A stretch of 5,468 bases of DNA, taken from NCBI GenBank assembly GCA_910588285.1, contig CAJUQB010000105.1, positions 1 through 5,468 on the forward strand. The letters run 5' to 3'. The position numbers and the translations under genes are program-made. The notes beneath the pieces are model-generated. The model was not told the DNA's origin, did no database searches, and saw only the letters and a program-made list of their open reading frames with translations. Positions 4,323 through 5,468 of the stretch are shown in pieces; within the stretch, counting starts at the first letter, position 1; every line of letters starts with the position of its first letter. The stretch is from an uncultured Lachnospiraceae bacterium (lineage in GTDB: Bacteria > Bacillota > Clostridia > Lachnospirales > Lachnospiraceae).

Positions 4323-5468
4323 TTATGATACCAATATTTTTTTGTTAATTGAAATCAGCTCGGATAACTCGTCCAATTCAATAAATGTTACTTTCTTTCC
4401 AGACAACCTTGCCAAGTGTCTCAAAGTTCCTTTAAATCCTGCATCAATATATTGCGGAATGACTACTGCTATTATTTGACAACGAGCATCTATCATTCCC
4501 TGCTCCACAAACTGACGAATTATCTCCTGCCCTTCTCCTGATGTTGATAATAGTGGTTTTCTTATTTTTTCATCATCATTAACAGATTTTCTAGGTCGGT
4601 TTTCACTATTCTTTTTTATGATACCCTTTAAATCATATGCTTTATTTCCAATTTTCACTTCCGCAGCAACATCCCCATACTCCATGCCTTTGTGAGGTTG
4701 TGGACGATAGCCTGGTAAAATGGTATAAAAAACTTTAGGTAAACATGCCATTCCATCATTTTCAGTACATTTTTCAATTTTTGCATATGAACAGGTTCCA
4801 GAACCACATTTCTCATTCATATTTACCGCATAAGCTTTCACTCTATGTGTAAGGGCCACTGAATCATGTTTAAAGCATTCTATTGCTGCAAATGGAATTT
4901 CAACTTCTGTTTGCAAATTCTCTGTTCCATTAACAATATATCCCATATCGCCTACAATGCAGATATTATATTCTAAAGAATAGTCTTTAAATATTTTCTG
5001 AATATTTTTATTGATCATACTTACCAATATAGATCTTGGAACATACCAATTTACAATCTCACAAGTATCATGACCATCCGCACATTTAATTTTTAAGGGT
5101 GCCCCACACTCACATTCTTTTATTATCCCCCTTCCCATCTTCAACTCTGTTCCACATTCAGTGCAATATGGAGTCTCATAAGAATCACAAGTTTTGCAAT
5201 ATATTCTCGGAAACTTGATAAACCATTTACTATTATCCAATACCGATAATTTATCTACCGGAATCTGGAACTCATACTCGTCTCTATCAAGAGAAGCTAT
5301 AATTTGTGTCAAATACCAATTCAGTTGCGTAATTTCAATTCCGCTTGCCCCTGTCCATTTTATTTCCTGTCCTACTTCTTTAAAAATTTCTTCAGCTGGC
5401 TTCCCTTTTAATTTTTCAATTTCCTCCAAAATAATTTTAATCGAATTTTCAGACCACTCAAACAGAAC
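4323..5468 (-). CDS. Unrecognised cysteine-rich protein with possible nuclease-like C-terminal domain (partial, N-terminus beyond window)
   Basis: I do not recognise this gene. The frame is open from the TAA at 4323 to the right edge (about 381 codons). The TTG at 5429 has no ribosome binding site, so the true start lies outside. Numbering from that TTG: a helical, charged stretch (1-50); a zinc-ribbon-like region with CKTC (78-81), CTEC (89-92), CEC (106-108) and C116/C123; a mixed alpha/beta region (130-200); a second cysteine cluster (C208, C213, C221, C229); then YGDVAAEVKIG and AYDLKG (251-269). The last block offers D253 with D266-x-K268, or E257-x-K259, as a possible PD-(D/E)xK nuclease centre. 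It is followed by a GQEIIRQF helix (300-307), a IIAVVIPQY strand and a final KKVTFIELDEL strand (345-355). No signal peptide or membrane segment is seen, so it is probably cytoplasmic. It is much more AT-rich than its neighbours, suggesting transfer. Nuclease activity is inference only. Confidence 0.8.
   Translation of the reverse strand, partial: VLFEWSENSIKIILEEIEKLKGKPAEEIFKEVGQEIKWTGASGIEITQLNWYLTQIIASLDRDEYEFQIPVDKLSVLDNSKWFIKFPRIYCKTCDSYETPYCTECGTELKMGRGIIKECECGAPLKIKCADGHDTCEIVNWYVPRSILVSMINKNIQKIFKDYSLEYNICIVGDMGYIVNGTENLQTEVEIPFAAIECFKHDSVALTHRVKAYAVNMNEKCGSGTCSYAKIEKCTENDGMACLPKVFYTILPGYRPQPHKGMEYGDVAAEVKIGNKAYDLKGIIKKNSENRPRKSVNDDEKIRKPLLSTSGEGQEIIRQFVEQGMIDARCQIIAVVIPQYIDAGFKGTLRHLARLSGKKVTFIELDELSELISINKKILVS

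Noticed and set aside
1..5468. CRISPR array, tRNA, rRNA, transposase or origin
   Set aside because: No regularly spaced direct repeats, no tRNA or rRNA-like segments and no transposase-like frames were seen on either strand.

Overview
The window is most consistent with a gut-type clostridial Firmicute, probably Lachnospiraceae. This is inferred from the style of the sequence and not from a marker gene. Strong AGGAGG-type ribosome binding sites, a TTG start with a good Shine-Dalgarno site, fairly GC-rich metabolic-type DNA, an AraC regulator with a GyrI-like effector domain, and a short 'class II' UvrA-like protein all point that way. Every gene supported here lies on the minus strand, so the order of transcription runs from high to low coordinates.

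Layout in the direction of transcription. (1) 5468-4323: the 3' part of an AT-rich, unrecognised gene with cysteine-rich zinc-ribbon-like segments and a possible restriction-endonuclease-like C-terminal domain. It runs off the right edge of the window. A 16-bp hairpin starts 2 nt after its stop. (2) 4127-1906: a UvrA-like tandem ABC ATPase (short, drug-resistance-type relative of excinuclease subunit A), split into two reading frames at about 2640-2670, just after the second Walker A motif. It is probably a pseudogene. It has a promoter-like region upstream (4164-4202), and its stop codon sits inside a hairpin. (3) 1905-1656: a non-coding stretch with a promoter candidate and three or four successive hairpins that would form a structured 5' leader. 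(4) 1655-768: an AraC-family regulator with a C-terminal GyrI-like ligand-binding domain, starting at TTG. (5) 733-1: the ATP-binding subunit of an ABC exporter, 34 nt after the regulator and probably in the same operon. Its C-terminus and any permease lie beyond the left edge.

Functionally, genes 2-5 read as a small drug-response locus: a ligand-sensing regulator, an exporter ATPase of DrrA type, and a UvrA-like DNA-binding ATPase of DrrC type. The UvrA-like gene and the regulator share an unusual promoter arrangement (A-tract, GTCGAG, exactly 20 nt, TAT-type -10), which hints at common control. The AT-rich gene on the right differs sharply in base composition and looks like the edge of an acquired segment, possibly a defence-type accessory module. 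The two most interesting items are this unrecognised gene and the structured leader of the regulator.
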